A stretch of DNA of 12,447 bases from Fusobacteriaceae bacterium (GTDB taxonomy: Bacteria > Fusobacteriota > Fusobacteriia > Fusobacteriales > Fusobacteriaceae): the NCBI GenBank assembly GCA_900764925.1, contig CAAFPW010000046.1:1-12447 (forward strand), read 5' to 3'. Of this stretch, positions 6,107 through 12,447 are shown in pieces (within the stretch, counting starts at the first letter, position 1; each line of letters starts with the position of its first letter). The notes under the pieces were generated by a model, which ran no database searches, was not told the DNA's origin, and saw nothing but the letters and a program-made list of their open reading frames with translations. A program made the translations under genes and the position numbers.

Positions 6107-7198
6107 ATGAAAAAGAAAGTAGGACTGTTTTATAAAAAAAATGGAAGCTTTAACAATGCGGTATTAACTGTAGATAGAAATATAACAGAAGCTTTGGATG
6201 TAAGTAAGGAAGAGAATGAGATAGTATTCTCTATGCAAAATAATATAATAACATTGACTAAAGGGAGAGTAGCTGAGGAAAAAGAGGAAAAAGATATACA
6301 TGGAAATCTAATAGATTATAGAAAAAATGTAAATATAAATTTTAGTAAGGTGTATAAAGATAAGGATTATTATGTGGCAAAATTAAATATTCCCTTTGGT
6401 GTAGTAGATACTTTAAAAATTACAAAGGAAAGTAATGAGGTAAATATTACAATAGGTGATGGAGAGGTAAAAATAGATAGAGAGGAGAGAGTAGGAAAGG
6501 TTTATACACTAAAGGTAAATAAAGGGGGAATAGGGAAAACATTTCTTACTGTTCAAATAGCTCATGGTTTGACAATGAAGGGAAGTAGGGTTATTGTTTT
6601 GACCTCTGACTCTCAAAATAATATTATTGATTTTACAATTCCTGAGGAGAAACAAGAGAGAGTAGAATTAAAAAAAGGATTAAGAAGTTGGGTAATGACT
6701 GGAAAGGGAGATAAGATAAATTTAAGAAAAAATCTTGATTTTATTCCACTTGAAAGTTCAGTATTTACAGAGAGATTTTTAGAAAAACTTCCAATTTTTA
6801 TTGAACATCTAAAAAGAGAGTATGATTATGTGTTGATAGATAGTATACCTACAATGAAGATAGATACAGAGTTTGTAAAGTGTTCAGATAAAATTATCAT
6901 TCCAGCTTTTTGTGATATACCAACACTAAAGGGAGTTATCAACGTTATAGAAGAGGCAGGAGTAGAGAAGATACATGCAATCTTAGTAAATCTATATAGA
7001 CCAACAGTGACACAAAAGGACATACTAAATAAATTAAAGAGAATGTTAGAAGATACAGATGTAGTATTCCCAGAACCTATCAAAGAGACTTCTCTTATAG
7101 AAAGTTTAGTAAAAAAAGGAAAAACAGTTTGGGAGAGTAAGGCTAAATCAGTAGAAGATGCACAAAATAGTTTGTTAGATATAATAATGGAGATGTAG
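6107..7198 (+). CDS. ParA/MinD-like ATPase with N-terminal tandem AbrB-like modules
   Basis: The C-terminal part (about 131-363) of this 363-residue protein is a ParA-type deviant Walker ATPase. Walker A is KGGIGKTF (139-146) with signature Lys139. The A' motif is TSDSQNN (166-172); Asp168 aligns with the catalytic Asp of Soj, while the preceding Asp of the usual DxDPQ is Thr166. Walker B is YVLIDS (241-246). Such ATPases move DNA or protein cargo using ATP-dependent dimerisation and nonspecific DNA binding. The first 130 residues are unlike standard Soj. Residues 18-53 and 91-126 align without gaps and resemble SpoVT/AbrB swapped-hairpin DNA-binding units. Type Ia plasmid ParAs also carry an N-terminal DNA-binding domain, but a helix-turn-helix. 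The ATG is set by AAGGAG (6094-6099) at 7 nt. The likely partner gene starts 13 bp after the stop. The AbrB assignment is my inference from pattern. Confidence 0.85.
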   Translation: MKKKVGLFYKKNGSFNNAVLTVDRNITEALDVSKEENEIVFSMQNNIITLTKGRVAEEKEEKDIHGNLIDYRKNVNINFSKVYKDKDYYVAKLNIPFGVVDTLKITKESNEVNITIGDGEVKIDREERVGKVYTLKVNKGGIGKTFLTVQIAHGLTMKGSRVIVLTSDSQNNIIDFTIPEEKQERVELKKGLRSWVMTGKGDKINLRKNLDFIPLESSVFTERFLEKLPIFIEHLKREYDYVLIDSIPTMKIDTEFVKCSDKIIIPAFCDIPTLKGVINVIEEAGVEKIHAILVNLYRPTVTQKDILNKLKRMLEDTDVVFPEPIKETSLIESLVKKGKTVWESKAKSVEDAQNSLLDIIMEM

Positions 7199-7211
7199 AG
7201 CAGGAGGAAAA

Positions 7212-7925
7212 ATGAGCACAGCTGAAGAAAGATTTCAAGCTATGATGGCAAAAAGAAAAAAAAATAAAGATACAACTGAAGAGAAAAAAGAGGTTGTAAT
7301 AGAGAAAGAGGAGAAAAAAAGTAAGGAGATACAGGATATCTTTTTAATAGAAGATAGTGTATTTAATACTCTTACAGATGATTTAGAATTAGTTGAATAT
7401 CTGAAAAGAAAATCCTTAGAAATGTTAAAAATACAAGGGAATAATATGATTATGCTTGGGAAAAATTTGACAGAGGTTTTTGAAGAACTAGGTAGAAAAG
7501 GAAGTCCAGAAGGATTGTATCTAAAGTATCTAGAGTTTAATGGATATAAAAAAGATACTGCTCTAAGACTTAGAAAGAGATATGAGCTATTTTCAAAATG
7601 TAAATCTGATGTAGTAAAACAAATAGTATCAATTCTTCCAATAAGAGGGATAGAGCAATTGTATAAGGAGCAAGACACAGTTTTACCAGAGTTAGAAAAA
7701 AATAGTGAGAATCTTACATATAAAAAAATGCTAGATATGATCAATAGAAGTAGGCAAGCTATTGAGATAAAAGAAAATAAAGATGAAGAAATGATATATA
7801 GTTATAGTAGTGAAAGAATAGATAGTCTATATAGAAGAATTAATAATAGATTTGATGAATTGGATGAAAAGAGAAAAGAAAAATTGAGTAAGTTATTGTT
7901 TGAAATTGAAAAGTTATTAGGATAG
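7212..7925 (+). CDS. Putative DNA-binding partner of the ParA-like ATPase (DUF3102/ParB-like helix-turn-helix)
   Basis: This 237-residue protein has no clear ParB nuclease-like domain (no GERR box). Residues 1-40 are very basic and acidic in patches, with KRKK at 14-17, and probably disordered. Residues 65-150 are helical and resemble the DUF3102 family: LGKNLTEVFEELG (82-94), then YKKDTALRLRKRYELF (112-127) as a likely recognition helix, then LPIRGIEQLYK (142-152). The end (198-237) is a charged amphipathic helix suited to dimerisation. The gene follows the ParA-like ATPase by 13 bp with AGGAGG (7202-7207) 4 nt before the ATG, the classic order of a partition operon. I infer a centromere- or operator-binding role. 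The basic N-terminal tail could stimulate the ATPase, as in other small partition adaptors. Alternatives are a plain transcription regulator or a cargo adaptor. Confidence 0.7.
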   Translation: MSTAEERFQAMMAKRKKNKDTTEEKKEVVIEKEEKKSKEIQDIFLIEDSVFNTLTDDLELVEYLKRKSLEMLKIQGNNMIMLGKNLTEVFEELGRKGSPEGLYLKYLEFNGYKKDTALRLRKRYELFSKCKSDVVKQIVSILPIRGIEQLYKEQDTVLPELEKNSENLTYKKMLDMINRSRQAIEIKENKDEEMIYSYSSERIDSLYRRINNRFDELDEKRKEKLSKLLFEIEKLLG

Positions 7926-7937
7926 AATAGATATAAT
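7906..7937 (+). promoter_or_regulatory. Possible weak promoter before the NfnAB-type gene
   Basis: A perfect TATAAT stands at 7932-7937, just after the stop of the ParB-like gene and 57 bp before the next ATG. The best -35-like hexamer is TTGAAA at 7906-7911, giving a 20-bp spacer that is too long for good activity. The downstream gene may instead be read from the parA-like promoter, since no terminator separates them. Confidence 0.3.
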
Positions 7938-7994
7938 GGGGAAAACCGAATTAGAGAATTTTAAGAAATTAAATAAAACCAAAGGAGAGATTTT

Positions 7995-10271
7995 ATGTAC
8001 AGAATTTTAGAGAAAAGATGGTTAACTAAAGAGATTTGCTATATGGAAGTTGAAGCTAAAAACTTAGCAATGGGAGCTAAACCAGGACAGTTCCTGATTG
8101 TAAAAACTGATGAAAAGGGAGAGAGAATCCCTCTTACTATTTGTGACTATGACAAGGAAAAGGGAAGTGTCACTATAGTATTTCAAGTAGTGGGATTAGG
8201 AACTGAAAAAATGGCAAGTTACAATGTTGGTGAAGCTTTTCAAGATGTTGTAGGACCATTAGGGCAACCTAGTGAATTTTTAGACATACCTTTAGAGGAA
8301 TTAAAAAACAAAAAATATCTATTTGTAGCTGGTGGAGTTGGAACAGCTCCTATATATCCACAAGTAAAATGGTTCAAAGAGCATGGAATATCAGCTGATG
8401 TAATAGTGGGTGCTAGAAGTAAAGATATATTGATATTGGAAGATGAGATGAGAAAAGTTGCTGATAATCTATATATCTGTACTGATGATGGAAGTTATGG
8501 AATATCAGGAAGAGTAACTGATGTGATAGATAAACTTATCAAAGAGGAAGGTAAGAGCTATGATCATGCTATTGTAATAGGACCTATGATAATGATGAAA
8601 TTTGCTTCAATGAAGTGTAGAGAGTATAACCTTCCTAATACTGTAAGTTTAAATCCACTTATGGTAGATGGAACTGGAATGTGTGGAGCATGTAGAGTTA
8701 CAATAGATGGAAAAGTTAAGTTTGCATGTGTAGATGGACCAGAATTTGATGGAGATAAAGTGGATTATGATGAAGCGATGAGAAGACAGATGATGTATAA
8801 GACAGAAGAGGGAAGAAATATTTTAGAGATAGAGGATGGGGAAACACATCACAATGACTCTTGTCCTATGCATAGCGATCTATCTGAGATAAAGGGAAGA
8901 GTACCAGTAAGAGAGCAAGATCCTAACAAGAGAAATAAAAACTTCTATGAGGTATCTTATGGATATAACATGGAAGAGGCTCAAAAAGAAGCTCAAAGAT
9001 GTTTGAATTGTAAAAATCCACTATGTGTAAAAGGTTGTCCTGTATCTATTGATATTCCTGCTTTTATTCAAGAGATAAAGAAAGGAGATATAGAACAAGC
9101 AAGTAAGATAATTTCTAAATATTCAAATCTTCCAGCTATCTGTGGAAGAGTTTGTCCACAAGAGACTCAATGTGAAGGAAAATGTATTTTAGGAATAAAA
9201 GGAGAACCTGTATCTATTGGAAAATTAGAGAGATTTGTAGGAGATTGGGCGATAAAGAATAACACAACAGTAGAAGTAGCAGAAAAGAAAGAGGAAAAAG
9301 TAGCTATAATAGGTGGGGGGCCAGCAGGACTTACAGCTGCGGGAGACTTAGCAAAACTTGGTTACGATGTAACTATATATGAAGCGCTACATAAACTAGG
9401 GGGAGTATTAAGTTACGGAATACCAGAGTTTAGACTTCCAAAAGATGAGGTTGTAGATAAGGAGATAGAAAAACTATACTCTTTAGGAGTAAAAGTTCAT
9501 ACAGACACATTTGTTGGAAGAACATTTACTGTGGATGAACTATTGGATAGAGATGGATACTCAGCAGTATTCATAGGAAGTGGAGCAGGACTACCTAGAT
9601 TTATGAATATCCCTGGAGAGAATTACAATGGAGTAATTTCAGCAAACGAGTTTTTAACAAGAGTAAATCTAATGAAAGCTAATAAGAAAGAATATAATAC
9701 ACCAATAAAAATAGGAAAAAGAGTATTTGTAGTTGGTGGAGGAAACGTAGCTATGGATGCAGCTAGAACAGCTAAAAGATTAGGAGCAGATGTAACTGTT
9801 TTATATAGAAGAGGAGAAGCAGAACTTCCAGCAAGAAAAGAGGAGATAGAACACGCTAAAGAGGAGGGTGTAATATTCCAATTTTTAGTAAGCCCAGTAG
9901 AGATAGTAGGAGATGAAAAAGGTTGGGTAAAGGAAGTAAAATGTGTAAGAATGGAATTGGGAGAACCAGATGAGAGTGGAAGAGCAAAATTCTCAGTGAT
10001 AGAGGGAAGTGAATTCACTTTAGAAGGGGAAACAGTAATAATGTCACTAGGAACATCACCAAATCCATTAATAGCAAATACAACAAAAGACCTAGAAGTA
10101 AATAGATGGAAGGGAATAGAGGCAGATGAGAAAGGTCAAACTTCAAGAGAGGGAGTATTTGCAGGAGGAGATGCGGTAACAGGAGCAGCAACAGTAATAT
10201 TGGCTATGGAAGCTGGAAAGAAAGCAGCTATGGAAATAGATAGATATTTAACAGAAAAAAGAGAAAAATAG
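7995..10271 (+). CDS. nfnAB: Fused NfnAB-type NADH-dependent ferredoxin:NADP oxidoreductase (SudB-GltD-like)
   Basis: This 758-residue protein fuses two subunits that are separate in many bacteria. Residues 1-280 are NfnA-like: FAD-binding RIPLTICDYD (44-53), the NAD site VAGGVGTAPIYPQ (111-123), and a [2Fe-2S] site D225-x4-C230-x2-C233-x11-C245, including the unusual aspartate ligand of NfnA. Residues 315-758 are GltD/NfnB-like. They hold two cysteine clusters (C336, C339, C344, C348 and C383, C387, C393, C397) for [4Fe-4S] centres, an FAD motif IIGGGPAGLTAAG (438-450) and an NADPH motif VVGGGNVAMDAA (579-590), ending with GVFAGGDAVTGAATV (720-734). NfnAB bifurcates electrons from NADPH between ferredoxin and NAD, or works in reverse, in anaerobe cytosol. 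Databases often call this fusion bifunctional DHOD-B/glutamate synthase; no GltB or PyrD gene lies nearby. Sulfide dehydrogenase (SudAB) activity is an alternative. AAGGAG (7982-7987) precedes the ATG by 7 nt. Confidence 0.93.
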   Translation: MYRILEKRWLTKEICYMEVEAKNLAMGAKPGQFLIVKTDEKGERIPLTICDYDKEKGSVTIVFQVVGLGTEKMASYNVGEAFQDVVGPLGQPSEFLDIPLEELKNKKYLFVAGGVGTAPIYPQVKWFKEHGISADVIVGARSKDILILEDEMRKVADNLYICTDDGSYGISGRVTDVIDKLIKEEGKSYDHAIVIGPMIMMKFASMKCREYNLPNTVSLNPLMVDGTGMCGACRVTIDGKVKFACVDGPEFDGDKVDYDEAMRRQMMYKTEEGRNILEIEDGETHHNDSCPMHSDLSEIKGRVPVREQDPNKRNKNFYEVSYGYNMEEAQKEAQRCLNCKNPLCVKGCPVSIDIPAFIQEIKKGDIEQASKIISKYSNLPAICGRVCPQETQCEGKCILGIKGEPVSIGKLERFVGDWAIKNNTTVEVAEKKEEKVAIIGGGPAGLTAAGDLAKLGYDVTIYEALHKLGGVLSYGIPEFRLPKDEVVDKEIEKLYSLGVKVHTDTFVGRTFTVDELLDRDGYSAVFIGSGAGLPRFMNIPGENYNGVISANEFLTRVNLMKANKKEYNTPIKIGKRVFVVGGGNVAMDAARTAKRLGADVTVLYRRGEAELPARKEEIEHAKEEGVIFQFLVSPVEIVGDEKGWVKEVKCVRMELGEPDESGRAKFSVIEGSEFTLEGETVIMSLGTSPNPLIANTTKDLEVNRWKGIEADEKGQTSREGVFAGGDAVTGAATVILAMEAGKKAAMEIDRYLTEKREK

Positions 10272-10300
10272 TTGACATAATATAGAAATAAGTATATAAT
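10272..10300 (+). promoter_or_regulatory. Consensus sigma-70 promoter of the thiamine operon
   Basis: TTGACA (10272-10277) and TATAAT (10295-10300) are both perfect and 17 bp apart. The -35 begins immediately after the stop codon of the NfnAB-type gene. Transcription would begin near 10307, about 26 nt before the TPP aptamer. Such a strong promoter fits an operon whose output is set by the riboswitch. Confidence 0.88.
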
Positions 10301-10332
10301 CAAAAAGTAAGTAAAAACTGAATATTAATTAA

Positions 10333-10413
10333 TTGCTAGGGGAGCCTTAGGCTGAGAAAGAGAAATCTTGACCCTTAGAACCTGATATGGATAATACCAG
10401 CGGAGGGAAGCAA
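10333..10413 (+). ncRNA. TPP riboswitch aptamer (THI element)
   Basis: The conserved THI-box blocks occur in order: GGGGAGCC (10339-10346), GGCTGAGA (10350-10357), ACCCTTAGAACCTGAT (10371-10386), GGATAATACCAGCG (10389-10402) and GAGGGAAGC (10403-10411). Helix P1 is closed by TTGCT (10333-10337) with AGCAA (10409-10413). It binds thiamine pyrophosphate and should switch off the downstream thiS-thiG-thiH genes when TPP is plentiful, by favouring the terminator at 10455-10487. The 240-bp gap 10272-10511 is filled by promoter, aptamer, linker and terminator. Confidence 0.97.
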
Positions 10414-10454
10414 AAGTTATAAGTATAATTTTACTTTATAATACTTGAGATAAG

Positions 10455-10487
10455 AAGCTTTGTACTCTGTGGTACAGAGCTTTTTTT
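10455..10487 (+). terminator. Intrinsic terminator of the TPP riboswitch expression platform
   Basis: The arm AAGCTTTGTAC (10455-10465) pairs with GTACAGAGCTT (10472-10482), 11 pairs including one T-G wobble, around a 6-nt loop. Seven Ts (10481-10487) follow. It lies 24 bp before the thiS start codon. Bases 10410-10418 (GCAAAAGTT), which overlap the 3' strand of P1, can pair imperfectly with 10455-10463 and may be the antiterminator. Confidence 0.88.
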
Positions 10488-10511
10488 ATTACTTGAATAA
10501 CAGGAGGTCTT

Positions 10512-10727
10512 ATGAGAATTATTTTAAATGGAGAAAGGTATGAAGCAGCTAAAGACGATTTAACAGTTGAAGAGCTATTAGAAGAACTTTCAGTAAAATG
10601 GAACATTGATTTATCTGAAGCTGTGGTACTTGTAAATGATGAAATAGTTAAAAAAAATGATTGGAAAACAGAAAAAATAGCCATAGATTATCACCTAGAA
10701 GTTTTATCTTTCGTTTCTGGTGGGTAA
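10512..10727 (+). CDS. thiS: Sulfur carrier protein ThiS
   Basis: This 71-residue ubiquitin-like protein carries sulfur as a C-terminal thiocarboxylate for building the thiazole ring of thiamine. The decisive feature is the C-terminal SGG (69-71), which is adenylated by ThiF and converted to the thiocarboxylate. The MRIILNGE opening, LTVEELLEEL (17-26) and VVLVNDEIV (38-46) fit the beta-grasp fold. It is slightly longer than the usual 64-68 residues. AGGAGG at 10502-10507 stands 4 nt before the ATG. It is the first gene of the TPP-controlled operon; thiG starts 68 bp downstream. No thiF is visible in the window and would be expected further downstream. Confidence 0.95.
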   Translation: MRIILNGERYEAAKDDLTVEELLEELSVKWNIDLSEAVVLVNDEIVKKNDWKTEKIAIDYHLEVLSFVSGG

Positions 10728-10795
10728 TTTTATAATTGATAATATAGGACAAAATAAATGAAAGTTTAGAAATTTATATAAAATTGGAGGAAAAA

Positions 10796-11569
10796 ATGGA
10801 GAAATTAATTTTAAAAGGAAGAGAGTTTGAGAGCAGATTATTAACAGGGACAGGAAAATTTTCAGATAAAAATTTAGTTGCCCCAATGCTAGAAGCAAGT
10901 GGATCACAAATTATAACAATGGCTCTTAGAAGAATAAATTTTCAAAATCCTAAAGAGAATATCTTAAATTATATACCTAAACATATTACTTTATTACCAA
11001 ATACTTCAGGAGCAAGAACAGCTGAAGAGGCAATAAAAATAGCAAGAATAGCAAGAGAAGCTGGATGTGGAGATTTTATAAAAATTGAGATAATAAATGA
11101 TAGTAAATACCTTATGCCTGATAACGCTGAAACAGTAAAAGCCACTAAAGTTTTGGCAGATGAAGGATTTATAGTTTTACCATATATTATGCCAGATTTG
11201 ATAACAGCTAAAAGATTGGAAGATGCTGGAGCGGCAGCAGTTATGCCTCTAGGTTCTCCTATTGGATCAAATAGAGGAATACTTACAAAACCATTTGTAG
11301 AGATGTTATTAGAAAATAATAGAGTTCCTATCATAGTAGATGCTGGAATTGGAAAACCTTCAGATGCGGCACTAGCTATGGAGATGGGATGTGATGCTGT
11401 ACTTGTAAACACTGCCATTGCCACAGCACAGGATCCAGTAAAAATGGGAAGAGCTTTTTCTTTAGCAGTTGAAGCTGGAAGAGAAGCTTTTTTAGCTCAA
11501 TTAGCTGAAGAGAAAAAGTACGCAAGTGCATCATCACCACTTACAGGATTTTTATTTAGAGGTGAATAG
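10796..11569 (+). CDS. thiG: Thiazole synthase ThiG
   Basis: This 257-residue TIM-barrel enzyme joins 1-deoxy-D-xylulose 5-phosphate, dehydroglycine and the ThiS thiocarboxylate into the thiazole phosphate of thiamine. The Schiff-base lysine is Lys96 in DFIKIEII (93-100). Other landmarks are LPNTSGARTAEEAI (67-80), the phosphate-binding MPLGSPIGSNRGI (150-162), VDAGIGKPSDAA (181-192) and VNTAIATAQDP (204-214). Length equals that of typical ThiG. I chose ATG 10796 rather than the in-frame TTG at 10784, because GGAGG (10786-10790) sits 5 nt before the ATG and overlaps the TTG-initiated frame. It is followed by thiH after a single base, and the thiH ribosome site lies in its last codons, suggesting translational coupling. 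Confidence 0.96.
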   Translation: MEKLILKGREFESRLLTGTGKFSDKNLVAPMLEASGSQIITMALRRINFQNPKENILNYIPKHITLLPNTSGARTAEEAIKIARIAREAGCGDFIKIEIINDSKYLMPDNAETVKATKVLADEGFIVLPYIMPDLITAKRLEDAGAAAVMPLGSPIGSNRGILTKPFVEMLLENNRVPIIVDAGIGKPSDAALAMEMGCDAVLVNTAIATAQDPVKMGRAFSLAVEAGREAFLAQLAEEKKYASASSPLTGFLFRGE

Positions 11570-11570
11570 T

Positions 11571-12447
11571 ATGAGTTTTTATGATGAATTAATTAAATGG
11601 AGAGATTTTGATTTTGAAGGATATTTCAATTCTGTTACTGATGAAGAGATCTTAAAAAGTATAGAAAAAGAGAAGTTGAGTGTATATGACTACTTAAATC
11701 TATTATCACCTCAAGCACAAAAACATATAGAAAAGATGGCTGTAAGAGCAAGTAGATTGACAAGACAATTTTTTGGAAATGTAATAGGTTTATATCTTCC
11801 TATATATGTTTCAAATTACTGTACAAGTAATTGTATCTATTGTGGATTTTCTAAAAAAAATCATATAGTTAGAAGACATATGAAATTTGATGAGATAGAG
11901 AAAGAAGCAAAGGAGATAGCTAAATCTGGAATTGAAAATATTTTACTTTTAACAGGAGAGGCAAAAGGACTTGTAGATAAGGAGTATTTAAAAGGTGGAA
12001 TAGATAGATTGAAAAAATATTTTTCTTCTGTTTCTATTGAAGTGATGCCCCTTGATGAAGAGGATTACAAATATCTAGTAGAAGATGGATTAGATGGATT
12101 AACTGTATATCAAGAAACCTATGATGAAAAAAGATATTCAGAAGTTCACCTTTCAGGAGAAAAAAAGGATTTTAAATACAGATTGGCAACCCCTGAGAGA
12201 GGAGCTAAAGCAGGAATCAGAACAATAGGGATAGGAGCTCTATTAGGGCTTGGAGATATAAGGTCAGATGCTTTTAAGACAGGACTTCATTTAAAATATT
12301 TGATAGATAATTTTCCTAACAGCGAGTTTAGTATATCATTTCCAAGAGTAAATGAGGCTGAAGGAAATCTAAAAGATAGTTATGCAGTTGATGATATAAC
12401 ATTTGTACAGATAATTTTAGCTAATAGAATTTTTCAACCTACAGCAG
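11571..12447 (+). CDS. thiH: Dehydroglycine synthase ThiH (radical SAM tyrosine lyase), 3' end beyond window
   Basis: The frame is open from ATG 11571 to the window edge, giving 292 residues of a family usually near 370, so about a fifth is missing. ThiH cleaves tyrosine by radical SAM chemistry to give dehydroglycine for ThiG in anaerobes. The radical SAM motif CTSNCIYCGF has Cys84, Cys88 and Cys91 (CxxxCxxC) for the [4Fe-4S] cluster. LLLTGEAKG (125-133), LTVYQETYD (177-185) and ISFPRVNEAEG (255-265) match the ThiH branch. A GAGGTG ribosome site (11559-11564) lies within the end of thiG. The presence of ThiH rather than glycine oxidase ThiO fits an anaerobic organism. Confidence 0.95.
   Translation, partial: MSFYDELIKWRDFDFEGYFNSVTDEEILKSIEKEKLSVYDYLNLLSPQAQKHIEKMAVRASRLTRQFFGNVIGLYLPIYVSNYCTSNCIYCGFSKKNHIVRRHMKFDEIEKEAKEIAKSGIENILLLTGEAKGLVDKEYLKGGIDRLKKYFSSVSIEVMPLDEEDYKYLVEDGLDGLTVYQETYDEKRYSEVHLSGEKKDFKYRLATPERGAKAGIRTIGIGALLGLGDIRSDAFKTGLHLKYLIDNFPNSEFSISFPRVNEAEGNLKDSYAVDDITFVQIILANRIFQPTA

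Noticed and set aside
6826..7083. Minus-strand open frame of 85 codons within the ParA-like gene
   Set aside because: It is fully inside a gene with clear Walker motifs and has no recognisable domain.
7235..7744. Minus-strand open frame of 169 codons opposite the ParB-like gene
   Set aside because: It is long, but mirrors a Lys/Glu-rich gene, producing Phe/Ser runs; the plus frame has the ribosome site, operon context and plausible domains.
9623..10018. Minus-strand open frame of 131 codons within the NfnAB gene
   Set aside because: It is antisense to conserved flavoprotein motifs and Ser/Pro/Thr-rich without any recognised domain.
10784..10795. TTG start extending ThiG by four residues
   Set aside because: It overlaps the GGAGG ribosome site that serves the ATG at 10796.
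10436..10907. Two minus-strand open frames covering the thi leader, thiS and the start of thiG
   Set aside because: They overlap the riboswitch terminator and thiS/thiG, whose identity is certain.
10969..11424. Minus-strand open frame of 151 codons opposite thiG
   Set aside because: It mirrors a highly conserved thiG; Ser/Ala/Ile-rich composition reflects the reversed frame.

Overview
The window is AT-rich, with arginine encoded almost entirely by AGA and strong AGGAGG-type ribosome binding sites. Gene content and style suggest an anaerobic Fusobacteriota member, probably Fusobacterium. This is a judgement from codon use and gene content, not a search. There are no rRNA or tRNA genes, insertion sequences, phage genes or CRISPR arrays. 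Most genes are ordinary chromosomal metabolism.

Layout. At 61-2850 a minus-strand operon, read right to left, encodes a Sir2 NAD-dependent deacylase, an aldo/keto reductase and a MalY/PatB-type PLP C-S lyase, with gaps of only 22-23 bp. A 180-bp divergent region (2851-3030) separates it from the plus-strand genes. These are a small META-domain lipoprotein and an HD-domain phosphohydrolase (3040-4063), then a coiled-coil protein of unknown function and CoaBC of coenzyme A synthesis (4130-6008). The latter pair is driven by a TTGCAA-17-TATAAT promoter whose spacer holds a near-perfect Fur-type box. Next come a promoter, a 26-bp perfect palindrome with a T run, and a two-gene ParA/ParB-like cassette (6107-7925). 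A large fused NfnAB-type flavin/iron-sulfur oxidoreductase follows (7995-10271). The window ends in a thiamine operon: consensus promoter, TPP riboswitch, intrinsic terminator, thiS, thiG and the 5' part of thiH, which runs off the end.

Most unusual part. The ParA-like ATPase at 6107-7198 carries, before its deviant Walker A domain, two copies of a 36-residue module that align without gaps and look like SpoVT/AbrB-type swapped-hairpin DNA-binding units. Its partner (7212-7925) looks like a DUF3102/KorB-type helix-turn-helix protein with a basic N-terminal tail and a helical C-terminus. The 26-bp palindrome lies directly upstream. I infer a non-canonical DNA-partition or positioning system in which the ATPase may have its own operator-binding domain and the palindrome may be operator, centromere or attenuator. 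This rests on pattern recognition alone.

How the genes work together. The ThiS-ThiG-ThiH set builds the thiamine thiazole and is switched by TPP. CoaBC makes 4'-phosphopantetheine. NfnAB balances NADH, NADPH and ferredoxin. The Sir2-AKR-MalY cluster combines NAD-dependent deacylation, carbonyl reduction and sulfur amino acid cleavage, with no obvious shared pathway.
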